Source: Streptococcus mitis (GTDB lineage: Bacteria > Bacillota > Bacilli > Lactobacillales > Streptococcaceae). Taken from it: a DNA stretch of 39,966 nt. The notes beneath the pieces were generated by a model. It saw only the letters and a list, made by a program, of their open reading frames with translations, had not been told where the DNA came from and did no database searches. Where the stretch lies: contig NZ_CAMIAF010000021.1 in NCBI RefSeq assembly GCF_946190375.1, positions 1 through 39,966 of the forward strand. The letters run 5' to 3'. This document shows, piece after piece, positions 8,641 through 17,724 of this stretch (within the stretch, counting starts at the first letter, position 1; every line of letters begins with the position of its first letter). Position numbers and translations under genes: made by a program.

Positions 8641-8974
8641 TAATGATTAAGGCATAGGAATTAGTTTTTTTAAATAAACTAATTCCTATGCCTTGTATTG
8701 CATGTTTGAATAGTTGAAAATGTGATAGTAGATTATCAAGATATACTTTTTTGAAAACTTTTTAATAACTTAATTAAGTTTAGTTCAGTTAAGTTTTTTT
8801 CATTTTCTTGACTATTATAGTCAGGATTTTTTGTTTCGCCTTTTTAAAGTACAAATTCAAATCTTTTTTTGAAACGACTATTTGCTTCATTATCTCTTCT
8901 ATTGAAAAATTACTTTTTATTAAGTTGTGAGTCTTTTCCAATTCTATTTTATCATCATAAATTACTATATTATT
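8641..8974. other. AT-rich intergenic region between convergent gajB and the AlbA_2-type gene
   Basis: About 330 bases with the 19-bp hairpin at 8649-8694 and no supported gene. The short plus-strand ORF beginning at 8869 lacks a ribosome-binding site and runs antisense into the neighbouring gene, so it is not called. Confidence 0.6.
8649..8694. terminator. Perfect 19-bp stem hairpin after gajB
   Basis: Arms 8649-8667 and 8676-8694 are exactly complementary (AAGGCATAGGAATTAGTTT and its inverse) around an 8-base loop. It lies nine bases after the gajB stop, where a terminator is expected, but neither side has the usual run of T residues. It could instead stabilise the mRNA end or be a protein-binding site. 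Confidence 0.55.
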
Positions 8975-9897
8975 TTAAAATCTATCTAAAGGATATTTTT
9001 CGAGACCAGGTATTGAAGAAAATACTTTCAGCAATTGGTACTTTAAAGTATTTTTGTATAAACAGTGATAATAAATAGTCTCCTGATAATCTATTTTAAA
9101 ACTTTCTACTTCAGGGGAAGGGACTAGACAATTACCTTGATCTAAATACATAGCCATACATTCGTCAATTGTAAGATGACGATATCGAAGTTGTACTAAT
9201 TGCCAATCAATATTAGTCTGGTATTGATTTAAACTATAAGGCATAGTTTTGACACGATTTGCATCATCGTCGGTAAGTTTAATATAAAAATCGGGATTAG
9301 GATTATAAATAAAAAATCTTCCGTCTTCATTTTCAATGAAGAACCAATTTTTATAATCTTTTAAAACATGAAAATACTGCTCTTTGATATTTAAGTCGGT
9401 ATGATTAAACTTTTGAAACAACTTATTTATTAACTCAAAAGGAGCAAAGGAGTATTTAGGAGTATTTATAGAGCCATTTCTAGCATATATTAATCCTTTT
9501 GGTAATACAGTATCTTTCTTAGGCTTATAATCTTTTGTTAAAAATACAGGAACTTTATCTGTATCATGAATAATTAAGATGTCAATTTCTTTGTTGTCTA
9601 TAGTTTCAGTTTGTATGCTAATTTTAATTTGATTATTTGTTGATATAAAGAGTTTATGTAGTAAATCTGTTAGATATTCTTCATTTCTTCTATTATCATC
9701 ATTGTTTACACCGATTATATCTAAAGTGATATTATCAATTCCAAAGATGATATAACAATCTTCGTGATGTGATGTATTGACAAAATTTAAGATATCACGC
9801 ACCAATTAGTTTTTGAATGATGCCATTTTTGTTTAAAATCATGAAACTCATCTTCGGGAGTATTCAATAGTAAATGTATTTGATCTAGACTCAGCAT
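8975..9897 (-). pseudogene. Frameshifted Schlafen/AlbA_2-type ATP-binding protein gene
   Basis: The original start is probably the ATG at 9897, nine to ten bases after GGAG, giving MLSLDQIHLLLNTPEDEFHDFKQKW and then a shift near 9800-9810. The rest continues in another frame as VRDILNFVNTSHHEDCYIIFGID. Joined, the two parts match the start of AlbA_2/Schlafen domains: an acidic E-x-DFK element, then the DIL-FVNT helix and the YIIFGI strand. The sequence between them fits loss of a single base. The full protein would be about 308 residues. The downstream part (276 codons from a GTG at 9802) could be made separately, but without the conserved N-terminal acidic element. Such domains occur in regulators and defence proteins; its position beside Gabija suggests a broken defence gene. 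Confidence 0.65.
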
Positions 9898-10258
9898 TTT
9901 TATTTCTCCAAATATTAGTTTACAGAAATTTTATCATAGAATCAGAGAAAGTCAATCATAACTATATTAGCTGTGATACCTTTTCCAAATCTTCCCTGTT
10001 ATCCTAATATCATTCATAGAAAATCAATTTTTGATTTTCTATGGGGGTTTGGGGGCGAAGTCACCAAGTTATCTTATCGTTGGCTGTCAAAACTAGAAGG
10101 TTTTGATAGGCTGGCGATATGATTTTTGGGATATTGTGGACACAATATATGAGCTCGCAAAGACCGAACAAGAAGCAAGTGAGGTCTTTAGGAAGCGTAC
10201 TGACAATGTGAGGTAGACTTACACTGTCAGACAAGTAGAATGTTGAAGGGATATCAGA
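9898..10258 (+). other. Non-coding stretch, candidate origin of transfer (oriT)
   Basis: This 360-bp region sits directly upstream of the mobilization genes and is rich in dyads. There is a 13-bp perfect stem (10015-10027 with 10031-10043) followed by G-rich sequence (gggggtttgggggcgaag). Further on are a TCAAAAC / GTTTTGA hairpin near 10087-10107, ATATTGTG / CACAATAT near 10132-10150, and CTGACA / TGTCAG near 10200-10230. Relaxases of this class nick oriT sites next to such repeats. The location is inference; the nic site cannot be named. Confidence 0.55.
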
Positions 10259-10618
10259 ATGGGACAAGAAATTAAGTCAATCCGAAAGCAATTTAGAATT
10301 ACGAGACAAGAAGAAAAACAGATAAAAGAAATGATGAGGGAACAAAAAGTGGATAGTTTCTCAGAATTTCTTCGTCAAAATTTATTGAAAAAGAATTATC
10401 AGGATAGAATTTTTGAAAGTTGGTTCTCCCTTTGGCAGTCTCAAAAGTTTGAACAGATTAGTCGAGATGTGTATGAAGTTCTGGTTATCGCAAGAGAAAA
10501 TCATCAAGTGACTCAAGAGCACGTCTCAATCTTATTGACTTGCGTTCAAGAATTGATTGCAGAAGTGAATCAAGTGCAGCCACTCAGTCGTGAGTTCCGT
10601 GAAAAATATATGGGTTAG
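10259..10618 (+). CDS. Mobilization accessory protein, ribbon-helix-helix type
   Basis: A small 119-residue protein. The N-terminal half (IRKQFRITRQEEKQIKEMMREQKVDSFSEFLRQNLL) has the pattern of a ribbon-helix-helix DNA-binding domain: a short beta strand followed by two helices ending in FSEFLRQ. The second half is helical and probably a dimer or relaxase contact surface. It is the first of three tightly spaced genes (9-base gap to the next) ending in the relaxase. This is the position of the small auxiliary relaxosome proteins of Tn5252-type elements. Such proteins bind oriT and help the relaxase nick. Role is inferred from fold and context. Confidence 0.7.
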   Translation: MGQEIKSIRKQFRITRQEEKQIKEMMREQKVDSFSEFLRQNLLKKNYQDRIFESWFSLWQSQKFEQISRDVYEVLVIARENHQVTQEHVSILLTCVQELIAEVNQVQPLSREFREKYMG

Positions 10619-10627
10619 GAGGATGTA

Positions 10628-10993
10628 ATGGTTTATCGCTATCGTACTAATCTCAAAAAAGTATTTCTAACTGATCCAGAATTACACCAATTGAATGAAC
10701 GGATTGCTAAGAGCAATTGTCAAAATTTCTCAGTCTATGCCAGAAAAGTTTTACTTAATCCCAATATGTCATTTGTCACGATTAACACTGATACTTATGA
10801 CCAGTTAGTTTTTGAATTGAGACGGATTGGAAATAACATAAATCAAATTGCGCGTGCGATTAATCAAAGCCATCTGATTTCTCAGGATCAATTACAAGAA
10901 TTGAGTAAAGGAGTCGGAGAGTTAATTAAGGAAGTGGACAAAGAATTTCAAGTGGAGGTGAAAAGACTGAAGGAGTTTCATGGTAGTTACTAA
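10628..10993 (+). CDS. mobC: MobC-like relaxosome protein
   Basis: Encodes 121 residues. An N-terminal ribbon-helix-helix region (TNLKKVFLTDPELHQLNERIAKSNCQNFSVYARKVLL, read with its neighbours) is followed by FELRRIGNNINQIARAINQ, the hallmark of the bacterial mobilization MobC family. MobC proteins bind near oriT, extend the melted region and recruit the relaxase. AGGAGG lies just before the ATG. The end of the gene overlaps the relaxase start by 14 bp, indicating coupled translation. The two accessory proteins are similar in architecture and may have arisen by duplication. Confidence 0.85.
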   Translation: MVYRYRTNLKKVFLTDPELHQLNERIAKSNCQNFSVYARKVLLNPNMSFVTINTDTYDQLVFELRRIGNNINQIARAINQSHLISQDQLQELSKGVGELIKEVDKEFQVEVKRLKEFHGSY

Positions 10994-12845
10994 ACACTTT
11001 GCGACGCACGGAAAAAAATATCGTAGGCGTTTGATTAAATATATCCTCAATCCAGATAAAACAGATAATCTAAAATTAGTATCTGATTTTGGCATGAGTA
11101 ATTACTTAGATTTTCCTAGCCATGCAGAAATGGTAGAAATGTACAATGTTAACTTTACTAATAACGACAAGTTGTACGAGTCCAGAGATGACCGACAAGA
11201 AAAACACCAACAAACTATTCATGCCCATCATCTCATCCAATCATTTTCTCCTGAAGATAATCTGACACCTGAAGAAATTAACCGCATTGGTTATGAGACC
11301 ATGATGGAATTGACAGGAGGTCGTTTTAAGTTTATCGTAGCAACTCACACAGACAAAGATCATGTTCATAATCACATCCTAATCAACGCTATTGACCGCA
11401 ATTCAGATAAAAAGTTGATATGGAACTATGCCTTGGAAAGAAACCTCCGTATGATTTCAGACCGTATTTCTAAAATGGCTGGTGCAAAAATTATTGAGAA
11501 ACGTTATTCCTATCGAGATTATAAAAAATATAAGGAATCTAGTCATAAATTTGAATTGAAACAACGCCTTTATTTTTTGCTTCAGCAATCTAAATCATTT
11601 GATGATTTTTTAGAGAAAGCAAAGCAGTTGCATGTTCAGATTGATTTTAGTCAAAAGCATAGCCATTTTTTGATGACAGATAGAACGATGGTAAAACCAA
11701 TTCGAGGTCGCCAACTTAGTAAACGAGATTTATATGATGAAGACTTTTTTAAAACATATTTTGCCAAACAAGAGATTGAAAGTCGTTTAAAATTTTTACT
11801 AAAGTCTGTTTATTCATTAGAAGAATTGCATGTAAAGGCTAAAGAGTTGAATCTAACCATCGAGTTAAAACAGAAAAATGTGATGTTTACCCTAGAAGAA
11901 GATGGCAAAAAGATAAGCCTGAGTCATAAAAAAATTAGAGATAAGAAATTGTACGATGTTCAATTTTTTAATCGTTATTTTGAAGATAGAGAAGTTAGAG
12001 ATATTCAAGCATTAGAAAATCTTCAGGAAGATTTTCAGACTTTTCGAGAGGAGCAGCATAAGGAGAAAGTCTCCGCTGAAGAAATCGAGGAAGCCTTCAA
12101 GAAATACAAGGAAAAACGAGATGCTATCCATGAGTTTGAGATTGAACTTACGGATAATCAGATAGAGAAGTTGGTTGATGATGGTGTCTATATCCAGGTT
12201 TCGTTTGGTATCAAACAGAGTGGACTCATCTTTATTCCTAACTACCAGCTAGATATTTTTGAGGAAGACAATCATAAAAAATATAAAGTCTACATTCGAG
12301 AAACGTCTTCTTACTTTGTCTATAATAAAGAAAACATGGATAATAATTGTTTCATCAAGGGTAGGACCTTAATCAGACAATTGAGCAACGATAGCCAAAA
12401 ACTCCCCTATAGACGACTAACTTTAAAAAGTCTTCAAGAGAAGATTTCTGAAATTAATCTTATGATTGAACTATCTAACACGAACAAACAATACCAAGAA
12501 ATCAAAGATGAGCTTGTATTAGAAATTGCAGAGATTGATATGCAGCTAGAAGAAACCCAAGAAAAAATCGCCACCTTAAACAAGATGGCGGAAGTCCTTA
12601 TCAATTTGAAGAGTGAAGATCATGAGACTAGAAAATTAGCTAAGTATGATTTTGCCCAAATGAACATGACGGAATCAATAATGTTAGATCGACTCAATAC
12701 AGATATTTTAAAATTACAACAGGAACTTGGTAATGAAATTAATAAATATGAGGAGATAGCTAGAAGATTGGATTTGTTTGTGAAAATTATTAATACCAAT
12801 AAATTTACAGTTCTAAAATTTCACGAGAATGCCTTACTAGAATAA
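10980..12845 (+). CDS. MOBP-type relaxase (Tn5252-like)
   Basis: The 621-residue product has the relaxase domain in about the first 200 residues: an N-terminal region with candidate catalytic tyrosines (KKYRRRLIKYILNP), IHAHHLIQSFSPEDN, and the metal-binding three-histidine motif HTDKDHVHNHI near 122. These are the motifs of VirD2/MobA-type MOBP relaxases, which cut oriT and carry the strand to the recipient. The C-terminal two thirds is charged and helical with repeated segments around LKFLLKSVYSLEELHVKAKEL. No coupling protein or secretion genes are in the window, so the element would rely on a co-resident conjugative element. It is convergent with rgg, with only 44 bases between. Confidence 0.88.
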   Translation: MVVTKHFATHGKKYRRRLIKYILNPDKTDNLKLVSDFGMSNYLDFPSHAEMVEMYNVNFTNNDKLYESRDDRQEKHQQTIHAHHLIQSFSPEDNLTPEEINRIGYETMMELTGGRFKFIVATHTDKDHVHNHILINAIDRNSDKKLIWNYALERNLRMISDRISKMAGAKIIEKRYSYRDYKKYKESSHKFELKQRLYFLLQQSKSFDDFLEKAKQLHVQIDFSQKHSHFLMTDRTMVKPIRGRQLSKRDLYDEDFFKTYFAKQEIESRLKFLLKSVYSLEELHVKAKELNLTIELKQKNVMFTLEEDGKKISLSHKKIRDKKLYDVQFFNRYFEDREVRDIQALENLQEDFQTFREEQHKEKVSAEEIEEAFKKYKEKRDAIHEFEIELTDNQIEKLVDDGVYIQVSFGIKQSGLIFIPNYQLDIFEEDNHKKYKVYIRETSSYFVYNKENMDNNCFIKGRTLIRQLSNDSQKLPYRRLTLKSLQEKISEINLMIELSNTNKQYQEIKDELVLEIAEIDMQLEETQEKIATLNKMAEVLINLKSEDHETRKLAKYDFAQMNMTESIMLDRLNTDILKLQQELGNEINKYEEIARRLDLFVKIINTNKFTVLKFHENALLE

Positions 12846-12889
12846 TATTATTTACGACTAATTCGTTAAAAGATAGAGAATAATTTCAT

Positions 12890-13744
12890 TTATTTTTTGT
12901 TTACTAGTTTATTAAAATGGTCAGTATAGTGTAATTTTAACTTATCTTCTCCTAAAATATCGAAGACTTGTATGGCTTGTTTCATTTTTTCAATTCCACT
13001 GGTTGATTGGCAACGTTTAAATTCAAAGTAACCAGTTGCATAGAGAAAAACTGTTTGTTCATAAAAGTTTAGTTCATTATCCAACAATGTCTTTATCTTA
13101 CTAATTAAATAGGAGCAATTAGAAAATTTTTCCTCATCTATACTAAGAATTAAACAATTTATAGCAAGTTGAGTGACCATTCGTTTATTGGTTTTATTCA
13201 GAGAAGAGTAGATATAATTCTTTAACAATTCCTTTGTCAATAAGAAGTAGGAATTGTAGTTAATTGTTCGTGCACAGTTACCAAATATAATAATCTCATA
13301 GTAACCCCATTTTTCGACTTTAAAAAGATAGTCTGTCAGTTGAAGTAGTTCTTCATCTGATGGAATGATCCTCGAATCCATTGTGTGCAGAATGGATTTT
13401 ACCATAGTTTTCTCTAAAGGATCTAGAGTGTAATTTGTAGTGTCAGATAGTAGGCACGCTATATTATCAATACTTTGTGATGAGTATTGTTTACAAATAT
13501 ATTGAACTAGGTTAGCAAATGATTCACTATTAGTGTAGTCATCATCGTGTAAAATAAGAAACTCATCTAGGGTAACGTGCAACTTGTCTAAAACATTGAT
13601 AAGCCTAATACAAGATATTTCTGATTCTCCACGTTCAAATCTAGAGATTTGAGATTTAGATAAATTACTATCAGCAATTGAAGATAAACTTATTTTCTTT
13701 CCTTTTCGAATTTTTCTGAGTGTTATACCAAGTTTTGATTTCAT
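12890..13744 (-). CDS. rgg: Rgg-family transcriptional regulator, pheromone receptor
   Basis: Encodes 284 residues. An N-terminal XRE-type helix-turn-helix ([16 protein letters not shown], then [17 protein letters not shown]) is followed by an all-helical C-terminal domain of Rgg_C length, the TPR-like fold that binds imported short peptides. Divergently transcribed next to it is a 22-codon gene ending MDIIIVGG, a short hydrophobic peptide (SHP). This pairing is characteristic of Rgg2/Rgg3-type quorum sensing, in which the processed SHP is imported by the oligopeptide permease and alters Rgg activity at the shp promoter. Whether this Rgg is an activator or repressor cannot be told from sequence. 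It probably controlled the now decayed transporter genes beyond shp. Confidence 0.9.
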   Translation of the reverse strand: MKSKLGITLRKIRKGKKISLSSIADSNLSKSQISRFERGESEISCIRLINVLDKLHVTLDEFLILHDDDYTNSESFANLVQYICKQYSSQSIDNIACLLSDTTNYTLDPLEKTMVKSILHTMDSRIIPSDEELLQLTDYLFKVEKWGYYEIIIFGNCARTINYNSYFLLTKELLKNYIYSSLNKTNKRMVTQLAINCLILSIDEEKFSNCSYLISKIKTLLDNELNFYEQTVFLYATGYFEFKRCQSTSGIEKMKQAIQVFDILGEDKLKLHYTDHFNKLVNKK

Positions 13745-13746
13745 AA

Positions 13747-13771
13747 TTTTCCCGTTTTCCCAACAAAAAAG
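13747..13771 (+). promoter_or_regulatory. Candidate Rgg-binding region between rgg and shp
   Basis: TTTTCCCG followed by TTTTCCCAACAAAAAAG lies upstream of shp. From memory it resembles the conserved TTTCCC-and-CAACAAA element upstream of shp2 and shp3 in S. pyogenes. Position and resemblance are the only support. Confidence 0.45.
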
Positions 13772-13781
13772 TAATTGATTC

Positions 13782-13803
13782 TTATTTATTGTACAATAAA
13801 TAA
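13782..13803. promoter_or_regulatory. 22-bp perfect palindrome holding divergent -10 elements for rgg and shp
   Basis: The core ATTTATTGTACAATAAAT, extended by TTA/TAA ends, is perfectly symmetric. It places TACAAT on the plus strand (13792-13797) and on the minus strand (13788-13793) as back-to-back -10 candidates. No good -35 is correctly spaced for shp, which fits a regulator-dependent promoter. Confidence 0.5.
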
Positions 13804-13824
13804 AAAATGAAAGGAAGTCTAAAT

Positions 13825-13893
13825 ATGAAGAAAATTTTAAAAAATTCCCTAATTTTATTGTTGGTTATGGATATTATTATTGTCGGTGGATAA
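13825..13893 (+). CDS. shp: Short hydrophobic peptide (SHP) pheromone precursor
   Basis: This 22-codon gene has AAGGAAG eight to nine bases before its ATG. The product starts [14 protein letters not shown] and ends MDIIIVGG. Known SHP2 and SHP3 precursors are of the same length, with a lysine-rich start, a hydrophobic middle and an active C-terminal peptide beginning at Asp (DILIIVGG, DIIIIVGG). The likely mature pheromone here is DIIIVGG, one residue shorter than those. It is divergent from rgg with an 80-bp shared promoter region, as in the rgg2/shp2 and rgg3/shp3 loci. Too short for ordinary gene callers. Confidence 0.9.
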   Translation: MKKILKNSLILLLVMDIIIVGG

Positions 13894-13898
13894 AATGT

Positions 13899-13937
13899 TT
13901 AGGTGTACACCTAAGTCTTTAGATATCATCTAAAGAC
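13899..13937. repeat. Two adjacent dyads downstream of shp
   Basis: A 16-bp perfect palindrome TTAGGTGTACACCTAA (13899-13914) is followed at once by a hairpin with arms GTCTTTAGAT (13915-13924) and ATCTAAAGAC (13928-13937). No T-run follows. It may attenuate shp transcripts, bind a protein, or be a rearrangement scar. Confidence 0.6.
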
Positions 13938-13959
13938 CTAGTACTGGTTGGAGGACACG

Positions 13960-14720
13960 ATGTATTGGTTAAATTATTTTCCGGAGTATAGTTTAGAAAC
14001 GTTTGAAGTAGAATAGATATTAAGGACCTATCTTTCTCTTATTCCAAAGACTCAGCTCCTGTAATAGAAAATTTAAATTTGACTATTGAGTCAGGACAGA
14101 GAATTGCACTAGTCGGTCAACCGGGGTCAGGAAAAAGTACGTTATAAAAAATACCATCAGAATTATATAAGATTGATACAGGAAAAGTTTTATTTGATGG
14201 TGTAAATATTAATCAAATAGATAAAAAAATATTAAGTCAAAATTTAGGAGTAGTTCCACAGGATTCATTTTTATTGAACAGAAGTATTCTTGATAATATA
14301 ACTTTAAAGCACGAAGTTACTTCACAAAAGATAGAGGAAGTTTGTAAAGCAGTTCAAATCTATGATGAAATCATAGCTATGCCGATGAAATTTAATACTA
14401 TCATCTCAGAGATGGGTTCAAATATTTTAGGTGGTCAAAGACAATGGATAGCACTGGCACGTGCATTAATAAATAATCTTAGTATTGTAATTTTAGATGA
14501 AGCAACTAGTACATTAGACACTATTAATGAGGAAAGAATAACAAAGTATATAAAAAGTCAGGGCTGTACTCAAATAATTGTAGCTCATAGATTGTCAACG
14601 ATTAAGAATGCGAATATTATTTTTGTAATGAAAGGTGGTAAGATTGTTGAGTCAGGAAATCATAAGTACTTAATGGCTCTTGGTGGAGAGTACTACAGCT
14701 TATATACAAAAAGGAAATGA
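13960..14720 (+). pseudogene. Decayed ABC exporter ATPase domain, peptide/bacteriocin type
   Basis: What remains is a nucleotide-binding domain with almost no membrane domain. After TTGGAGG, an ATG at 13960 opens an 18-codon frame (MYWLNYFPEYSLETFEVE) that ends in TAG at 14014. One lost base there would restore EIDIKDLSFSYSKDS, the usual start of an exporter ATPase domain. Walker A GQPGSGKST follows, then a nonsense codon TAA at 14145-14147, then an open frame to 14720. That frame carries VVPQDSFLL (Q-loop), ILGGQRQWIALARAL (degenerate signature), IVILDEATSTLD (Walker B) and VAHRLS (H-loop). The type is that of self-secreting peptide exporters. It lies downstream of shp, where Rgg-controlled peptide loci carry their exporter, and is surely non-functional as an exporter. 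Confidence 0.8.
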
Positions 14721-14732
14721 GGTGTACAGAAA

Positions 14733-14903
14733 ATGAAGAAAGAAAATGAATATGTAATTTCAACAGCAGCCTTACTAGGGGTGATGATTGGAATAGTGTT
14801 TGCTATTTTTTTAGATTTTCCAGTTGAATATGGTATTTCTTTAGGTTTGTTGAATGGAATAGTATTGGGTTCACTGATTTCTTACAAAAACAATAAAAAT
14901 TAA
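14733..14903 (+). CDS. Small two-helix membrane protein of unknown function
   Basis: A 56-residue protein that starts 12 bases after the exporter remnant, at ATG 14733; a ribosome-binding site (GAGG) lies eight to eleven bases upstream. It has two hydrophobic segments, STAALLGVMIGIVFAIFLDF and GISLGLLNGIVLGSLISY, and a lysine/asparagine-rich tail. The intact frame and context between exporter and ABC ATPase remnants suggest it belonged to a peptide immunity or export set. I do not recognise the family. Confidence 0.55.
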   Translation: MKKENEYVISTAALLGVMIGIVFAIFLDFPVEYGISLGLLNGIVLGSLISYKNNKN

Positions 14904-14936
14904 GCATAATTTTTTGCTGTAAACTAAGGAGTAGAG

Positions 14937-15005
14937 ATGGCTATAGTTGAAATTATAAATCTAACAAAAAGCTTTAAAGATATTGAAGTTATTCATAACA
15001 CTTAA
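14937..15005 (+). pseudogene. Truncated 5' end of an ABC transporter ATPase gene
   Basis: Twenty-two codons from ATG 14937, with AAGGAG eight to nine bases before, read MAIVEIINLTKSFKDIEVIH and then stop. This is the usual first strand and A-loop region of an ABC ATPase such as a lantibiotic-type immunity transporter. All later motifs are missing. The break at about 15,000 probably marks a deletion or the element junction. Confidence 0.65.
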
Positions 15006-15044
15006 ATAATAGAGCAACTACATTAGTAGCTTAAAAACATGATT

Positions 15045-15080
15045 AAACCGCTATTCTTAGGAGTAGCGGTTTTTCTTTTT
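15045..15080 (+). terminator. Rho-independent terminator at the island's right end
   Basis: Stem AAACCGCTA (15045-15053) with TAGCGGTTT (15064-15072) and a run of T residues to 15080. It would terminate plus-strand transcription leaving the shp-side gene remnants. Confidence 0.8.
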
Positions 15081-15084
15081 GTTC

Positions 15085-15115
15085 AAGAAGGGGCAAAAAA
15101 GGGGCGAGTAAGTAA
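15085..15115. other. Candidate element attachment junction
   Basis: The direct repeat GGGGCAAAAAAGGGGC lies between the last island remnant and the gdhA terminator. Where the island ends is clear to within about 180 bp (15,005-15,180), but the exact att site cannot be set because the left end is outside the window. Confidence 0.3.
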
Positions 15116-15139
15116 TTTTCCAACTTTTGAACTCAACAT

Positions 15140-15168
15140 AAAAATCCCCAATCGTAGCGATTGAGGAT
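15140..15168 (-). terminator. gdhA terminator
   Basis: On the reverse strand, arms ATCCTCAATC and GATTGGGGAT close a 5-base loop (15144-15153 with 15159-15168) and are followed by TTTTT. It lies 15 bases past the gdhA stop. Confidence 0.85.
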
Positions 15169-15182
15169 CGAGCAAATAACTC

Positions 15183-16613
<1,431 letters not shown>

Positions 16614-16712
16614 CTAAAAATTCTATCAATTTAGTTTTGAGACTTTTTGAAAATAGATAAAAAACGAACCTTTTTCTTATAAATGACTTTCTTAAAGAGA
16701 AAAGCTGAAAAT

Positions 16713-16722
16713 ATGGTATAAT
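16713..16722 (+). promoter_or_regulatory. pyrD promoter, extended -10
   Basis: TATAAT (16717-16722) preceded by TGG, an extended -10. No good -35 is present. The transcript start would lie about 30 bases before the ATG. Confidence 0.65.
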
Positions 16723-16756
16723 ATTAGCAATAAAAGGAATCCGGAGGATCAGAATC

Positions 16757-17692
16757 ATGGTATCAACGAAAACACAAATTGCTGGTTTTGAGTTTGACAA
16801 TTGCTTGATGAATGCAGCAGGTGTGGCTTGTATGACGATAGCGGAGTTAGAGGGGGTTAAAAACTCAGCGGCAGGAACTTTTGTGACCAAGACAGCGACC
16901 TTGGACTTCCGTCAGGGAAATCCTGAGCCACGCTATCAAGATGTTCCGCTTGGTTCCATCAACTCTATGGGTTTGCCAAATAAGGGCTTAGACTATTATT
17001 TGGACTACCTCTTGGATCTGCAGGAAAAAGAGCCGAACCGAACTTTCTTCTTATCTCTAGTCGGCATGTCTCCAGAGGAAACCCATACTATCTTGAAAAA
17101 AGTCCAAGAGAGTGATTTTCGTGGTTTGACTGAGCTAAACCTCTCCTGTCCTAATGTTCCAGGTAAACCTCAGATTGCCTATGATTTTGAGACAACAGAC
17201 CGGATTTTGGCAGAGGTATTTGCCTACTTCACCAAACCTCTGGGAATTAAATTGCCACCATATTTTGACATTGTTCACTTTGACCAAGCGGCAGCTATTT
17301 TCAACAAGTATCCTCTTAAGTTTGTCAACTGTGTTAACTCTATCGGAAACGGCCTATATATAGAAGATGAGTCTGTCGTTATTCGTCCTAAAAATGGTTT
17401 CGGTGGCATTGGTGGAGAGTACATCAAACCGACTGCTCTTGCTAATGTTCATGCTTTCTACCAACGCTTAAACCCTCAAATCCAAATCATCGGAACAGGA
17501 GGAGTTCTGACTGGTCGTGATGCCTTTGAACATATCCTCTGTGGAGCGAGTATGGTGCAGGTGGGAACCACCCTTCACAAAGAAGGAGTTGGCGCTTTTG
17601 ACCGCATTACTAATGAACTGAAAGCAATCATGGCGGAAAAAGGGTACGAAAGCTTAGAAGATTTCCGTGGGAAATTGCGCTATATTGATTAA
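16757..17692 (+). CDS. pyrD: Dihydroorotate dehydrogenase A (class 1A, fumarate-dependent)
   Basis: A soluble FMN enzyme of 311 residues that oxidises dihydroorotate to orotate in pyrimidine synthesis, using fumarate. The sequence has the class 1A features [36 protein letters not shown] (flavin/substrate loop), [14 protein letters not shown] with the catalytic cysteine, CVNSIGNGL and [21 protein letters not shown] (phosphate binding). CCGGAGG precedes the ATG. It is followed 32 bases later by holA with no terminator, so the two are probably cotranscribed. Confidence 0.96.
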   Translation: MVSTKTQIAGFEFDNCLMNAAGVACMTIAELEGVKNSAAGTFVTKTATLDFRQGNPEPRYQDVPLGSINSMGLPNKGLDYYLDYLLDLQEKEPNRTFFLSLVGMSPEETHTILKKVQESDFRGLTELNLSCPNVPGKPQIAYDFETTDRILAEVFAYFTKPLGIKLPPYFDIVHFDQAAAIFNKYPLKFVNCVNSIGNGLYIEDESVVIRPKNGFGGIGGEYIKPTALANVHAFYQRLNPQIQIIGTGGVLTGRDAFEHILCGASMVQVGTTLHKEGVGAFDRITNELKAIMAEKGYESLEDFRGKLRYID

Positions 17693-17724
17693 ATTCATTA
17701 AAAAATCAGAAGAAAGGAGAGACG

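Noticed and set aside
8869-9078. 69-codon plus-strand ORF antisense to the AlbA_2-type gene
   Set aside because: No ribosome-binding site and about half of it is the complement of a real coding frame.
10061-10267. 68-codon reverse-strand ORF in the oriT-like region
   Set aside because: It crosses several hairpins and has no ribosome-binding site or recognisable domain; the region is better read as non-coding.
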